This document shows, piece by piece, positions 38,263 to 47,342 of a DNA stretch of 47,727 nt; the first letter of the stretch is position 1; the number at the start of each line of letters is the position of its first letter. The stretch comes from a virus: the IMG/VR virus record IMGVR_UViG_3300022540_000428, positions 1 to 47,727 of that record; one strand, written 5' to 3'. The notes below the pieces were generated by a model. That model was not told the DNA's origin and did no database searches. It saw only the letters and a list, made by a program, of their open reading frames with translations. A program made the position numbers and the translations under genes.

Positions 38263-38834
38263 TCATAGTTTTTTATTGAGCATATCAAGATTTCCTCTAT
38301 GATCAATCTCCTTATTCTCTTTTTTCTTCTTATCAAATATCTTTAAGAACTCATTAATATCTTCATATTTAGATCCCCTGTGTGCAATAGCTTGATGTTG
38401 GATCTGTTCACGTTTATCATCTTCTATTTGTTCAAGAGATATATTAAAAAAAGACACGCCATAAAAATAGGCTTCTGAATGACCATGTGCTATTAGTGTT
38501 GCAATATCAGTTAGGAGTTTTTTTTTGACTCTTCAATCTCATCTTCAGTAGGTTCTTTATATTCACCTGAATCTATCATAGCTTGTAATTCATTTCTTTG
38601 ATTTGGGTAAGTTAGGTCAATGACTTCTTCATAGAGAGCTACAACTACATTTTGACCAAGCTTCTCAACCTGTTCCTGAGTAAGACCTGCATTGAGTAAT
38701 CCGTTTACCGGTGTATCGTATTCACGATCCTCGTTACACTTAACTCTATACTCCTGAGTGAACTCAGTTAAAATTGTTGCACCGCCTAATGCTTCTACAT
38801 CAACAGTTATTGAATTAATGGGAAATTTTTTCAA
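38263..38834 (-). CDS. tail assembly chaperone, -1 frameshift fusion (gpGT-like)
   Basis: A -1 slip at the A AAA AAC heptamer (38517-38523) leads into an open frame that runs without a stop from 38517 to 38263. It adds 84 residues, beginning LLTDIATLIAHGHSEAYFYG, to give a protein of about 190 residues. The downstream frame has a GTG at 38457 but no ribosome site, so the fusion is the likely product. Gene order, slip site and frame all fit the conserved G/GT frameshift of long-tailed phages. Confidence 0.85.
38511..38834 (-). CDS. tail assembly chaperone (gpG-like)
   Basis: A 107-residue acidic protein placed between tail tube and tape measure genes, as lambda gpG. It ends in EIEESKKNS. The last codons contain the slippery heptamer A AAA AAC in the proper frame (38517-38523, inside an A9 run), just before the stop. 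This protein would coat the tape measure together with the frameshifted GT-like form. Confidence 0.85.
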   Translation of the reverse strand: MKKFPINSITVDVEALGGATILTEFTQEYRVKCNEDREYDTPVNGLLNAGLTQEQVEKLGQNVVVALYEEVIDLTYPNQRNELQAMIDSGEYKEPTEDEIEESKKNS

Positions 38835-38889
38835 TGTAATACCTTTATATTATATTCAAGAAACTCCCCCTCAAAAGAGAGGGTTTTGT

Positions 38890-39675
38890 TTAACACGCTG
38901 AACTATCAAGTTCCGCAATATCTAGGTAGTCAGAAAGTACACCGTTATCAACAGTATCAACCATCGCTGATCCTGAGAATGAAAGTTTACCAATCTCTTC
39001 ACCTTTAAGTAAGAACTCACCATCCTGAGTAACAGATGCGTTTTTAAACGTATATTTATAGTTGTTACCTGTCTGTGAACTCGTAATAACAATAAATCTA
39101 CCTATCAACGCTGAGTTTTTCATTGTTGCTGAAGTATTCATTGTAATAGCCGGAGCTGTTACAGTTAAGTGAAGAACATCGCCTGTTGTAATTGAACCAC
39201 CATCTCCTGAAGGAATGATCGTGATATACCCTGATTTAGCATCAAAGTTATAGTCAGTACCTTCAACATAAGTTATAAGATCAGTTACATCTTGAACCAC
39301 AAGTATTGTTGTATTGTAATAACCAATGTCAACGATTGAACCTTCTTTAACCAATGTACCTGCAACTGTAACCGGTTCTGCTGTAGCGATTGCTTGATTC
39401 GTTTCTACAATATCACCTAAGAACGCCTTGTTTTGCATTTCAAGAGTGATCTCAGATGTATCAAACTTGATCTCTGCTGATTTTTTAGATGGATATTTAG
39501 CATCCAAGAGCTGTGTACACCCTTCAGAATCATAATGTTCTTTCCACTCTACTGAAGTAGAAAAAGAAATACCATCTGTTTTACCAAAGTACATCAACGG
39601 TTCATAAGAACCATCTGCGTTTAGTTTTTGGTAGTAGAGTCGTCCACCACCTGTAAAAATACTACTTTTCGCCAT
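38890..39675 (-). CDS. major tail tube protein
   Basis: A 261-residue protein. The N-terminal part (FTGGGRLYYQKLNADGSYEP; FSTSVEWKEHYDSEGCTQLL) and C-terminal part (YKYTFKNASVTQDGEFLLKG; EIGKLSFSGSAM) match the beta-barrel of siphophage tail tubes. A central beta insert (about 90-170) may project from the tail surface. It stands upstream of the chaperone pair, the canonical position. RBS AAAGGCAAAATT. Confidence 0.8.
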   Translation of the reverse strand: MAKSSIFTGGGRLYYQKLNADGSYEPLMYFGKTDGISFSTSVEWKEHYDSEGCTQLLDAKYPSKKSAEIKFDTSEITLEMQNKAFLGDIVETNQAIATAEPVTVAGTLVKEGSIVDIGYYNTTILVVQDVTDLITYVEGTDYNFDAKSGYITIIPSGDGGSITTGDVLHLTVTAPAITMNTSATMKNSALIGRFIVITSSQTGNNYKYTFKNASVTQDGEFLLKGEEIGKLSFSGSAMVDTVDNGVLSDYLDIAELDSSAC

Positions 39676-39685
39676 AATTTTGCCT

Positions 39686-39997
39686 TTATGTTAAGTTTGG
39701 AGTAATAACTGCTTCAACAAAAACATAGTCAACAGTCAAATTTCCACTCTCAATATTCATATCAGATTTAATAAACCTGAGTGCTTGATCGTTTTTACTT
39801 GATGCTTTAACAATTCTGTTTATCAAAGTTTCATTACCCTCTTTTGTTTGAATTACAAATGTAACCGTTCTGCTAAATGAGTTCCTATTTGCTTCACGAT
39901 AAGCAACAAAAACATGTGGAGCTTCATCTTCATATTGAATAATATCAAGTAATGCTTCTTTTGCTTCTGATTCTAAGCAAAAAATTAAGTCACTCAT
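39686..39997 (-). CDS. tail terminator-like or minor connector protein
   Basis: A 103-residue protein (EAPHVFVAYREANRNSFSRT; FVIQTKEGNETLINRIVKAS). Its position directly before the tail tube and its size suit a tail terminator (lambda gpU place). It overlaps the upstream gene by four bases. Assigned by position. Confidence 0.6.
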   Translation of the reverse strand: MSDLIFCLESEAKEALLDIIQYEDEAPHVFVAYREANRNSFSRTVTFVIQTKEGNETLINRIVKASSKNDQALRFIKSDMNIESGNLTVDYVFVEAVITPNLT

Positions 39998-40296
39998 CTC
40001 ATACCTTTCCGTAAAATAACGTTGAAGATGAGTTTTTCCTCATCGGGAATAAAATCAACCACACCATACTTAACCTCATTAATCATGAAGTAACCATCCT
40101 TTGACAAGGTTGGTAAATCATCATGTTTCACAATGAGTTTTCGTAATACTGAATCACCTAAACCACTCTCTTCATCAAAGAATTGAACAGTTACCGGTGT
40201 TGAGGTTTTACCAAGATGATAAATCACCTCAACAGCAAATTCATCTATGTTAAAAAACACATCTAAATCTAGTTTTAATTGATCTTTAAAACTCAT
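39994..40296 (-). CDS. head-tail connector (gpFII-like)
   Basis: A 100-residue protein. The pattern DVFFNIDEFAVEVIYHLG, then a KHDDLPTLSKDGYFMINEVK segment and VVDFIPDEEKLIFNVILR, matches lambda gpFII-type joining proteins. These complete the head neck and receive the tail. Confidence 0.75.
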   Translation of the reverse strand: MSFKDQLKLDLDVFFNIDEFAVEVIYHLGKTSTPVTVQFFDEESGLGDSVLRKLIVKHDDLPTLSKDGYFMINEVKYGVVDFIPDEEKLIFNVILRKGMR

Positions 40297-40306
40297 CTCA
40301 ACCTAC

Positions 40307-40525
40307 TTACTTTTTCTCAGCTTTAGCTTCTCTGGCTTTCTTAGCCTTTTCAGCTTTAGCTTTCTTTTCAGCATCTTTATCTATGGTGGGAGTTTCAGGA
40401 CTCTCAACGGTACTAAGCCTTTGTAAGTCCTTAGCTTCATCTTCAGTAAACTTATTACAAGTTTCACCTTTAATAAAGCGACCTTTACTCGTTAATGTAG
40501 TTCCTGTAAATGTTACTTTAGTCAT
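40307..40525 (-). CDS. small head-associated protein
   Basis: A 72-residue protein with a short ordered start (VTFTGTTLTSKGRFIKGETC) and a Lys/Ala/Glu-rich helical tail (KKAKAEKAKKAREAKAEKK). It occupies the gpFI-like place between capsid cement and connectors. In lambda, gpFI helps packaging; the tail here is similarly charged. Confidence 0.65.
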   Translation of the reverse strand: MTKVTFTGTTLTSKGRFIKGETCNKFTEDEAKDLQRLSTVESPETPTIDKDAEKKAKAEKAKKAREAKAEKK

Positions 40526-40526
40526 C

Positions 40527-40865
40527 TTAGACTCCTAGTTTTACGTTTACTGTTCCGGCTACTGCACCTGCTTTTTCAGTAACAGCATAACCGATTGTCT
40601 TGTTTGATGTTGCAGTTGTTGTAGCTTCTACACCACCAACATTATCAAGATAAATCTTGTCACCAAGTGCAATCGTATTTGCTGTTACTGCTGTGAATTG
40701 AAATACACCTTCTAATTGGAGAGCTACTTCTTCACCTGTAACTACATCAGTTGATGCAATACCAACTCTTGCACCGAAATTAATCGGATCACCACCACTG
40801 TAATTTGCGTCTGCAATTACATTTACTACTAGCCCATCTTGAACTTTTCTAGCTGTTTTAGCCAT
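40527..40865 (-). CDS. capsid cement protein (DUF2190)
   Basis: A 112-residue protein. The pattern VVNVIADANYSGGDPINFGA followed by GVFQFTAVTANTIALGDKIY and TSNKTIGYAV matches the DUF2190 capsid decoration/cement family. It binds the outside of HK97-fold capsids after expansion. RBS AAAAGGATAACAG. Confidence 0.85.
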   Translation of the reverse strand: MAKTARKVQDGLVVNVIADANYSGGDPINFGARVGIASTDVVTGEEVALQLEGVFQFTAVTANTIALGDKIYLDNVGGVEATTTATSNKTIGYAVTEKAGAVAGTVNVKLGV

Positions 40866-40919
40866 CTGTTATCCTTTTAAGAATTAATGATTAAAGCGAA
40901 CCCGAAGGTTCACTCACTC

Positions 40920-42311
40920 TTATTTACCTTTGAATAGACCTCTATAGTCTTGTGCCATAACACCAAAGTCAAAGATTCCTTCAAATGAAGTGTTAGAAAG
41001 TGCATTTCTATCAACTTGAAGTAGCGGTCTGCGACCTGTACCTGCAAGATAACCTGCTTTGATTGTACGTTTCTTAGCAGATAAGTACCACTCTGTACCT
41101 GATAATTCACCTGAAACGATAGGGATCAATGTTCCTACGAATGGGTTAATAACTCCTGCATTTTTGTTGTCAAGCGTACTTGCAATCGATCTAAGCAAGA
41201 TGTTGGCTTTTTGCTCCAACTCAGCCGGAATGTGTAAGTATGTTGGTGCAATATTCAATCTAGTTGTACCATTAGATGCAACTTGACTTCTCATAGCCAA
41301 TCTACCTGCTTCAAGAGCAACACCATTAGCATCAAATACTGTATCAGTTAAGTTACCATGATCAGCATGGAAGATTGCTTTTCCATCAGCCATTACATAA
41401 CCTGCACCTGAACTTGCTTTTCTAAGTAGGTCATAAACCATACCATTAGCCAAGTTTCCTGATCTCTCAGTAACACCTTCAAGCATATTTGTAAATGCAT
41501 TTAGGTCGTCATTCACGATCATTTTACGAGTGATTGTAAATTTATTACCGAATGTATCGATAGCCCATGTTTCAGCACCTTCACCGAGTTCAACTTCTTT
41601 CAACTCACCGTTTTCAAGAACTTTATCTAAGCGACCACCTGCTGATTGCGTACTAATATCAGTGTTTGTTCTGAAATCCTGAACGTCCTCTTCTTGAACC
41701 CACTGTTTATAAGTATGTTCTTCAGCATCAAAATCTTCAATGATCTTTCTGTTACCTGCTGTTAACAAAAGAAGTGGAAAGTCAGTTGTTGCCATAGCTC
41801 TGTTTGCTACTTCAATATTTGACAATTCAAAGTTTGCTGTATCACCTGTAACTGCTCTTGCAATATCTGAGAATCTTGCTGATCTAAACGAGTTAGCTGA
41901 AAGATCAACTGAAACGCCCATTCTACTTGCAACTACATCAGTAAGTTGTACTACCATAGCCTCTCTGTTCGGAGTTGTACCAACACGTACTGTGTTTGTT
42001 TCTCCTGCCTTTGCGTCAAGGATCGCTCTTGCAAATTTATGCTCATCCATAGTTTTATCAGCAATAGCACTCTTACGTACTTCAGCGTCAACTTTGTAAA
42101 GATCAGCCATCTCATTGAGACCTGCAACTCTTTTAAGCTCTATGTTTTCTGCTCTTGTTTTTTCAAGTTCAGTTTTATCATCAGCTTCTTTTTTAGCTCT
42201 CGCCTCTTTTTCTTCTTTCAAGTCTGCACGAACTTGTGTAAGTTCAGCTTCTTGTTCTTCTGTTCTTTTAACAATAGCTTCAAGCTTTGCTAATCTCTCT
42301 TTTAGTGTCAT
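40920..42311 (-). CDS. HK97-fold major capsid protein
   Basis: A 463-residue protein. Residues 1-65 are a strong coiled coil (LKERLAKLEAIVKRTEEQEA), a delta/scaffold domain probably removed by the protease. The core has KFTITRKMIVNDDLNAF, AIFHADHGNLTDTVF, LNIAPTYLHIPAELEQKANI and VINPFVGTLIPIVS. This pattern is like gpT-type and protease-fused HK97 capsids of Proteobacteria. It directly follows the protease gene. Confidence 0.92.
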   Translation of the reverse strand: MTLKERLAKLEAIVKRTEEQEAELTQVRADLKEEKEARAKKEADDKTELEKTRAENIELKRVAGLNEMADLYKVDAEVRKSAIADKTMDEHKFARAILDAKAGETNTVRVGTTPNREAMVVQLTDVVASRMGVSVDLSANSFRSARFSDIARAVTGDTANFELSNIEVANRAMATTDFPLLLLTAGNRKIIEDFDAEEHTYKQWVQEEDVQDFRTNTDISTQSAGGRLDKVLENGELKEVELGEGAETWAIDTFGNKFTITRKMIVNDDLNAFTNMLEGVTERSGNLANGMVYDLLRKASSGAGYVMADGKAIFHADHGNLTDTVFDANGVALEAGRLAMRSQVASNGTTRLNIAPTYLHIPAELEQKANILLRSIASTLDNKNAGVINPFVGTLIPIVSGELSGTEWYLSAKKRTIKAGYLAGTGRRPLLQVDRNALSNTSFEGIFDFGVMAQDYRGLFKGK

Positions 42312-42902
42312 TTAGGACTCCTTATGTGTAATTCCAAATATAGCTTCAAGTTCTTCAACTCTTGCTAACACTTCTGATTCATCTTCTAAGATCACCTCAC
42401 GCTTCTTTGCACCTTTGTCAAAACCAATACCAACTGCTGATAATTCAAAAATCTCATAGTCAGTAACAGTAACAACATCGGGTTCACCGTCACGTTCTTC
42501 TACCTCGTACTTATTGATTTGATAACCGATTGATACATCTGTGAGAATATCCTCTGTGTACTTACGATAAATGTTCTGTTCATCTTCACCTGTTCCAAAT
42601 ACAACATCACTAACGATAGTGCCACCATCCACACGTGTTTCTTCAATCCGACCAACAGCACTATCTACATCACGATTATGATTTTTGAAGAACGTTCTAA
42701 GGCTTCCGAATGAAGCACCATCAATGCTAAGTTCCTCAACATACGATTCACCTGAATACCAATCATAACGCATACCACCATTATCGTCAGATACAATAGT
42801 AAATGTATGGGTATTGGGTTTATTGTCTGTAGATGGATTCTTTAACCTAACAGTTGCCTGTCTGTAATGAACCTCACCTAAGAGGGCGTTTCGCTTTTCC
42901 AT
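42312..42902 (-). CDS. HK97-family prohead protease
   Basis: A 196-residue serine protease of the U35/S78 family. The motif LRTFFKNHNRDVDSAVGRIE carries the His and, later, DVSIGYQINKYEVEE the Ser. FELSAVGIGFDKGAKKREVI is the typical end of the core. It would cut the capsid N-terminal scaffold during maturation. It abuts the capsid gene without a gap. Confidence 0.88.
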   Translation of the reverse strand: MEKRNALLGEVHYRQATVRLKNPSTDNKPNTHTFTIVSDDNGGMRYDWYSGESYVEELSIDGASFGSLRTFFKNHNRDVDSAVGRIEETRVDGGTIVSDVVFGTGEDEQNIYRKYTEDILTDVSIGYQINKYEVEERDGEPDVVTVTDYEIFELSAVGIGFDKGAKKREVILEDESEVLARVEELEAIFGITHKES

Positions 42903-42956
42903 ATCTTGTCCTTTACACCTAATTATATCATATTAATTAATATAAGCAACACTAAA

Positions 42957-44408
42957 TTAGTTTGTTGCTTCAAGCTGTTCAATTCTCTCAGAAAGTTCAT
43001 CTATAAGAACTCGTGCTTCAGCCATATCCTGAGTAGGTGAGTTTTTATCCCCATCTTCAGGTTCAATCCATAAACCATGTTTTTTAAGTAACTCTACCTC
43101 ATGTGCTTTCTGTTCAAGGATCTCTTCAAAGTCTTTACCTTGTGCCATAGCTTCATCAGTTTGTGTAGTAAGATTTAAAGCAATCTCTTTTTCAGTTGCT
43201 AATAGGTCTTTAAGAGGGTCAACCCATGATCGCTTAGGTGTGATCCATTTCTGTTTTAAGAACTCTGTTTTATCCGTCATAAATTTAACAAGTGGTATTT
43301 TTATGTTACCTCTCATGATCTCAATCTCTAACCATGTACCATATATATCATTAAGAACATAGGAGATAAAGTGTATCTGTTCAGCATCAAATCTATAGTT
43401 ATCTTGAATCAATGATGCTCTTGATGATGCGAAATTTACCTTAGAATAGTCTTTAAATGCCAACTCATAAGATACTCTCCTAGCTGTAGCTATCAATCTG
43501 ATCGTAGTTTCAGTAAATGACTTGTAATCATCAGATGATCCTTGTGGTGCTGTCTTATCAATAGACTCACCTCCTTTTAGATAATAAACCATGAGACCAT
43601 TAATCTCTTGTAATCTATCATCATCACTTGTGCCGGTAACACCCATCTTACTAGGATCAATATCTGCCTTAATAGTATATGCTATAGAAGCCCTTGCTCT
43701 TGCACCCTTAATAGTAGCTGATTGGAAGCCTGAGAAGTTCTTTATGTCTAAAATAGCCTGTTTATACTCAGAAATACCACGATCCTGTGTAAATCTTTCA
43801 GCTTTAAAGTAATTTATGATGTATTCTGCTTTGATTGTTATGGTTTCATTGGAGTATGTGCCATCAGAATTAGCCACTTTAAAGCGATAACCTGTGATTC
43901 TACCCGATGTATCCTTCTCTACACCATTGTCTAATCCCATATCTAAAGCATCAGCTTCAATAAGTTGGAGTTGTAAGCCCTCATCTGTGTATCTTTTGTA
44001 GATAAGCACCTCACCATCCACCATTCTAGTAGCCAAAAGGACACGTTGAATATCACCAAATATCATTTTACCGGAACTATCACATAGGAGTTTATTTTCA
44101 GCCCATATTTTCCAACGTCTTTCTATCTCATCATCAAGTTTCTTTTTACCTATTCGGCTTTGAAGTTTAATACCTTGACCAATTACATTGTCAACAATAG
44201 CACCATCAATGTTTCCCATGATAGGGTTGTTTGCATAAAGCCATCTTGCCCTTGCTCTTAATGTATCACGATCTGCTGTAGCTGTTAATTCAAAGTTTGA
44301 GTTAGCATCCCAAAAATCCCTATTAGCCTGAGTTTTCTTCCCCCCCTCGTAAAAAGCTCTAAGATCAAATGTATTTACAATCCATTTTTTTATATATGTT
44401 CTAACCAA
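42957..44408 (-). CDS. portal protein (lambda gpB family)
   Basis: A 483-residue protein. The pattern RDTLRARARWLYANNPIMGN, then GQGIKLQSRIG, and later NFASSRASLIQDNYRF is the signature of lambda-type portals. The C-terminal 60 residues are helical and acidic. Twelve copies form the DNA channel at the head vertex. It shares eight bases with the gpW-like gene upstream. Confidence 0.93.
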   Translation of the reverse strand: MVRTYIKKWIVNTFDLRAFYEGGKKTQANRDFWDANSNFELTATADRDTLRARARWLYANNPIMGNIDGAIVDNVIGQGIKLQSRIGKKKLDDEIERRWKIWAENKLLCDSSGKMIFGDIQRVLLATRMVDGEVLIYKRYTDEGLQLQLIEADALDMGLDNGVEKDTSGRITGYRFKVANSDGTYSNETITIKAEYIINYFKAERFTQDRGISEYKQAILDIKNFSGFQSATIKGARARASIAYTIKADIDPSKMGVTGTSDDDRLQEINGLMVYYLKGGESIDKTAPQGSSDDYKSFTETTIRLIATARRVSYELAFKDYSKVNFASSRASLIQDNYRFDAEQIHFISYVLNDIYGTWLEIEIMRGNIKIPLVKFMTDKTEFLKQKWITPKRSWVDPLKDLLATEKEIALNLTTQTDEAMAQGKDFEEILEQKAHEVELLKKHGLWIEPEDGDKNSPTQDMAEARVLIDELSERIEQLEATN

Positions 44409-44634
44409 AACTTACCCCTACTGCCATCCCTGTACGTGCTGTTCTGTTAGGAATAACATCACCATATCTGTCTAGTTTTTCCTGTAGATCTTTCTCACGT
44501 CCATTAAGCATTTCAAGGTCAGGTCGCCACATCACCCTGCCACCAAGCTCATAACGTTGACCTGTCATAACTGCTGAAATAGCATTTTGTACTTCTTCTA
44601 ACTGTTCACCGTACGTTTTTAATACTATAGGCAT
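44401..44634 (-). CDS. gpW-like head-tail joining protein
   Basis: A 77-residue protein. QLEEVQNAISAVMTGQRYEL, then GREKDLQEKLDRYGDVI, is the helix pattern of lambda gpW. As in lambda it stands between large terminase and portal. It attaches to the portal to form the tail-binding surface. Confidence 0.82.
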   Translation of the reverse strand: MPIVLKTYGEQLEEVQNAISAVMTGQRYELGGRVMWRPDLEMLNGREKDLQEKLDRYGDVIPNRTARTGMAVGVSFG

Positions 44635-44668
44635 GAGAAGTTCCTTTTTGATTATTATATCATATTAA

Positions 44669-46486
44669 TTAATATTCATCTAACCATGATTTAGGTTTCT
44701 TTTTTTCCTCAACTTTCTTTACCGGATTACCAATATAAAGAATAGGTCTGATAAGCTCATCTACCTTAATATCCAAGATCGTCAATGTTGCAATAGCATA
44801 CACCATTGTATCGATTGCTTCATTACGTGTACGCACCTTAACATACTGACCTTTCCCATCCCTCTTTTCTGCTGTCAACATCTTGAAGAATTTATCATCA
44901 ATTACATCAAGCTTTGGAAAGTACACATAATTATAACCCTCTGTGACAATTCCCAATCGTGCATAGAAATCATCCTTAATTGTTGTAGTTCCAACTATGA
45001 AGAGGTTTGAATCGTGCATTGATAAGTTTTTCAACTGCTTGTTTACAACCGGTGCGTTTAATGTTGATGCACCCTTAATGCCAAATATCTTATTTGGTAA
45101 ACGGTGCTTAACATATTCGTAAACTGCTTTGGTTCTGTGACCACCGGTATCTATTGATGATCCAACTACTTTCATTTTGAAACCGTCAACACGTGTGTAA
45201 ACCCTGTTGACAAGGAAGTTGTCAAGTGCTTTCTTAGTGGCATCGTACTGTGGATCACCTGCAATCACCTTATAGTCAATAACATAGAGGTTTCCTTTAT
45301 GTCCGTGACCAAGTACAAGTACCTCAAATCTATCATCCTGAGTGTCAATACCTGCTGTCAATACCATAGTCTCATTAGGCACTTCAGCACCATAGTGTGT
45401 TGTTCTCTCATCAGGATTTACAATATCAACACCATCGAGTTGTGGTTTAAATGGTCTTGCTTGTCTAGTGTTAACCCATGTTTGCATCATACGTGGATCA
45501 CCGCGTTTTAATATCTTAGTAGCTTTCAAAAATTCTCTTGCTATCTCATCCCATGATAACCACCCAACAGGTGATAAGAATGATGGAACTAAATATCCTC
45601 TATGTATGTGACCCTCATTCTGAGGAATCCATTTAGCTCCGTTCTCTTCTTTCATCATCCATGTTTTTTTATGGTCAGGAATGAGTGTACCACAATGCTT
45701 ACATCCATATTTGACTTCTGAAGTTAGTATGTAGTCCTCATGCGTAAAGTCAAATCGATCCCATTCAAAGTTAATAAGTTCCTTACATTCAGGACATGGC
45801 ATAAAGTATTCGCGTTGATCACTATCTTCATATTCTTTTTCAATATTGGAATTACCTTCAATAGTTGGAGTAGAGTTTATATAGATCATCTTGTTTGAAA
45901 AAGCATCTGCTCTTGCTTTACCAAGAGTCATTACATTACCTTCACCAAACTCACCAAAACCATCAACATCATCCAAAATAACAAGTCTAGCTGAGAAGGA
46001 ACGAAAAGATGAAGTAGAGTTTGACCAACCTAATGTTACACCACCACCTGAAACATTCTTTGTAAACATATTACCAATTTCATCTTTACTTTTACCACCT
46101 ATAACTTTCTTCCTAAGATGAGGTATAGCTCTTATTGCCGGTGTGAATCTACGTGTAGATGTACCCTTAGCAAGTGTTTCAGTTGGTACGATATAGAGGA
46201 TAGGACATGGGTATAGATCAAGGTATGTCAACATAACGTTGTCACCTGCTGTTGACAGTGCTAATTGTGTACCCTTCATAACCTTAACTTGTGAGCATGG
46301 TGACATTGGTGAACATGAATCTTGTATTTCCTTAACAAACGGTACTCTTGCTGTACGATACTTACCTGCTTCTGCTGAAGCTTCTGTTGTCAAGATCCTA
46401 AATTCATCCGCCCATTCACTTACTGTGAGTCGTGGATCAGGTTTAAGAGCGTTCATACACCCTATTATAAGAGGGTTAAGACTCAT
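44669..46486 (-). CDS. terL: terminase large subunit (lambda gpA family)
   Basis: A 605-residue packaging motor. The N-terminal ATPase has a gpA-type P-loop MKGTQLALSTAGDN (70-83) and Walker B RLVILDDVDGF (near 172). A CPEC...CKHC zinc site at about 230-262 is typical of gpA. The nuclease domain starts at TAGIDTQDDRFEV. Lambda-type terminases cut at cos sites, while other members use pac or make direct repeats. The repeat array upstream of the small-subunit gene is a candidate recognition site. Confidence 0.95.
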   Translation of the reverse strand: MSLNPLIIGCMNALKPDPRLTVSEWADEFRILTTEASAEAGKYRTARVPFVKEIQDSCSPMSPCSQVKVMKGTQLALSTAGDNVMLTYLDLYPCPILYIVPTETLAKGTSTRRFTPAIRAIPHLRKKVIGGKSKDEIGNMFTKNVSGGGVTLGWSNSTSSFRSFSARLVILDDVDGFGEFGEGNVMTLGKARADAFSNKMIYINSTPTIEGNSNIEKEYEDSDQREYFMPCPECKELINFEWDRFDFTHEDYILTSEVKYGCKHCGTLIPDHKKTWMMKEENGAKWIPQNEGHIHRGYLVPSFLSPVGWLSWDEIAREFLKATKILKRGDPRMMQTWVNTRQARPFKPQLDGVDIVNPDERTTHYGAEVPNETMVLTAGIDTQDDRFEVLVLGHGHKGNLYVIDYKVIAGDPQYDATKKALDNFLVNRVYTRVDGFKMKVVGSSIDTGGHRTKAVYEYVKHRLPNKIFGIKGASTLNAPVVNKQLKNLSMHDSNLFIVGTTTIKDDFYARLGIVTEGYNYVYFPKLDVIDDKFFKMLTAEKRDGKGQYVKVRTRNEAIDTMVYAIATLTILDIKVDELIRPILYIGNPVKKVEEKKKPKSWLDEY

Positions 46487-46787
46487 TTATAACTCTATGT
46501 GCTTCAGGTATCTCTTGTAATTTCTTAACAGTTATGACACCACTCTTAACCCCATATTGGGTTAGCTTTATAAGTGCATCTGTTGATAAGGTTCTTATAC
46601 CTAATTCACGCATAGCTTCTTCTAATCCATCATCAACTTTTTGTTGAATCTCTTTTGCTTCATTCTTAGTCATATCACTATGTGACTTAAACTCTTCTCT
46701 TGTTTTAGCTATTGCATAATCTAACGCATCAGCTATTTCAATATTACCATCAGCATTAAATTTTTCGTGTATCTCTATCCTATTCAT
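46476..46787 (-). CDS. hypothetical protein between the terminase subunits
   Basis: A 103-residue acidic helical protein. The start at 46787 (MNRIEIHEKFNADGNIEIAD) is preferred since AAAGG lies six bases upstream. Helical stretches KNEAKEIQQKVDDGLEEAMR and DALIKLTQYGVKSG. It overlaps both terminase genes by about ten bases, which suggests a role in the packaging complex. No family is recognised. Confidence 0.7.
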   Translation of the reverse strand: MNRIEIHEKFNADGNIEIADALDYAIAKTREEFKSHSDMTKNEAKEIQQKVDDGLEEAMRELGIRTLSTDALIKLTQYGVKSGVITVKKLQEIPEAHRVINES

Positions 46788-47286
46788 ATAAAACCTTTTC
46801 GTCACTTAAATACAGGAGAACTTGATTAAGCTCTTTGAACATAATCTCTTTAACTTCCTTTACATCTGTAGTGGATGCAAGATCACCTGCCAATCTTTCC
46901 GGTACTGCAAGAATCTGATCACGTACAACACGCATAACCGTAAATGCTTTTTGCTCAACCTCGTCACGTGGTACAAGTTCACCTTTTGCAACATCAACTT
47001 TTATCTTTGCTAACTCACCTTGATACTCTTGTAAGAAGATTTTTGTACTATTTATTGTCTTTGTAGATCCATCTTCATTCTGAGCATTAAACTTCTCACC
47101 ATTAGGTAATCGTTGTTTCATATTCTGCAACGCTTGTTTAACAGCTTCATATTCAAAAGACTTCTTTTTACCTTTAACTTCAGTATATGGTATCTTACCC
47201 TCTTTGACAAGTTTCCCTAAGTATTGTTTTGAGAAAGTGATACCGTCTTTTTCTTTTAGTTGACTGAGCACTTCTACCTGTGTCAT
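46780..47286 (-). CDS. terS: terminase small subunit
   Basis: A 168-residue protein. The N-terminal 55 residues (FSKQYLGKLVKEGKIPYTEV then KGKKKSFEYEAVKQALQ) form a winged helix of the Nu1/TerS type that binds the packaging site. The middle is helical (TKIFLQEYQGELAKIKVDVA) for oligomer formation, and the C-terminus contacts the large subunit. It is the first gene of the late operon, and noncoding DNA of about 390 bases plus the repeat array lie upstream. RBS AGGAGAAGCCC. Confidence 0.85.
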   Translation of the reverse strand: MTQVEVLSQLKEKDGITFSKQYLGKLVKEGKIPYTEVKGKKKSFEYEAVKQALQNMKQRLPNGEKFNAQNEDGSTKTINSTKIFLQEYQGELAKIKVDVAKGELVPRDEVEQKAFTVMRVVRDQILAVPERLAGDLASTTDVKEVKEIMFKELNQVLLYLSDEKVLYE

Positions 47287-47302
47287 GGGCTTCTCCTATG
47301 TT

Positions 47303-47342
47303 TTAGTAAACCTATTATATCTCATTTGTTTACTAATTACAA
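47303..47342 (-). promoter_or_regulatory. late promoter with overlapping perfect dyad
   Basis: On the minus strand TTGTAA (47337-47342), 17 bases and TATAAT (47314-47319) form a strong sigma-70-type promoter about 30 bases before the small terminase gene. A perfect 9-base dyad, TTAGTAAAC at 47303-47311 and GTTTACTAA at 47328-47336, frames the -10 box and spacer. It is a good operator for a phage regulator. A related palindrome TTTACTAAAGTAAA lies at 47500-47513. Confidence 0.75.
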
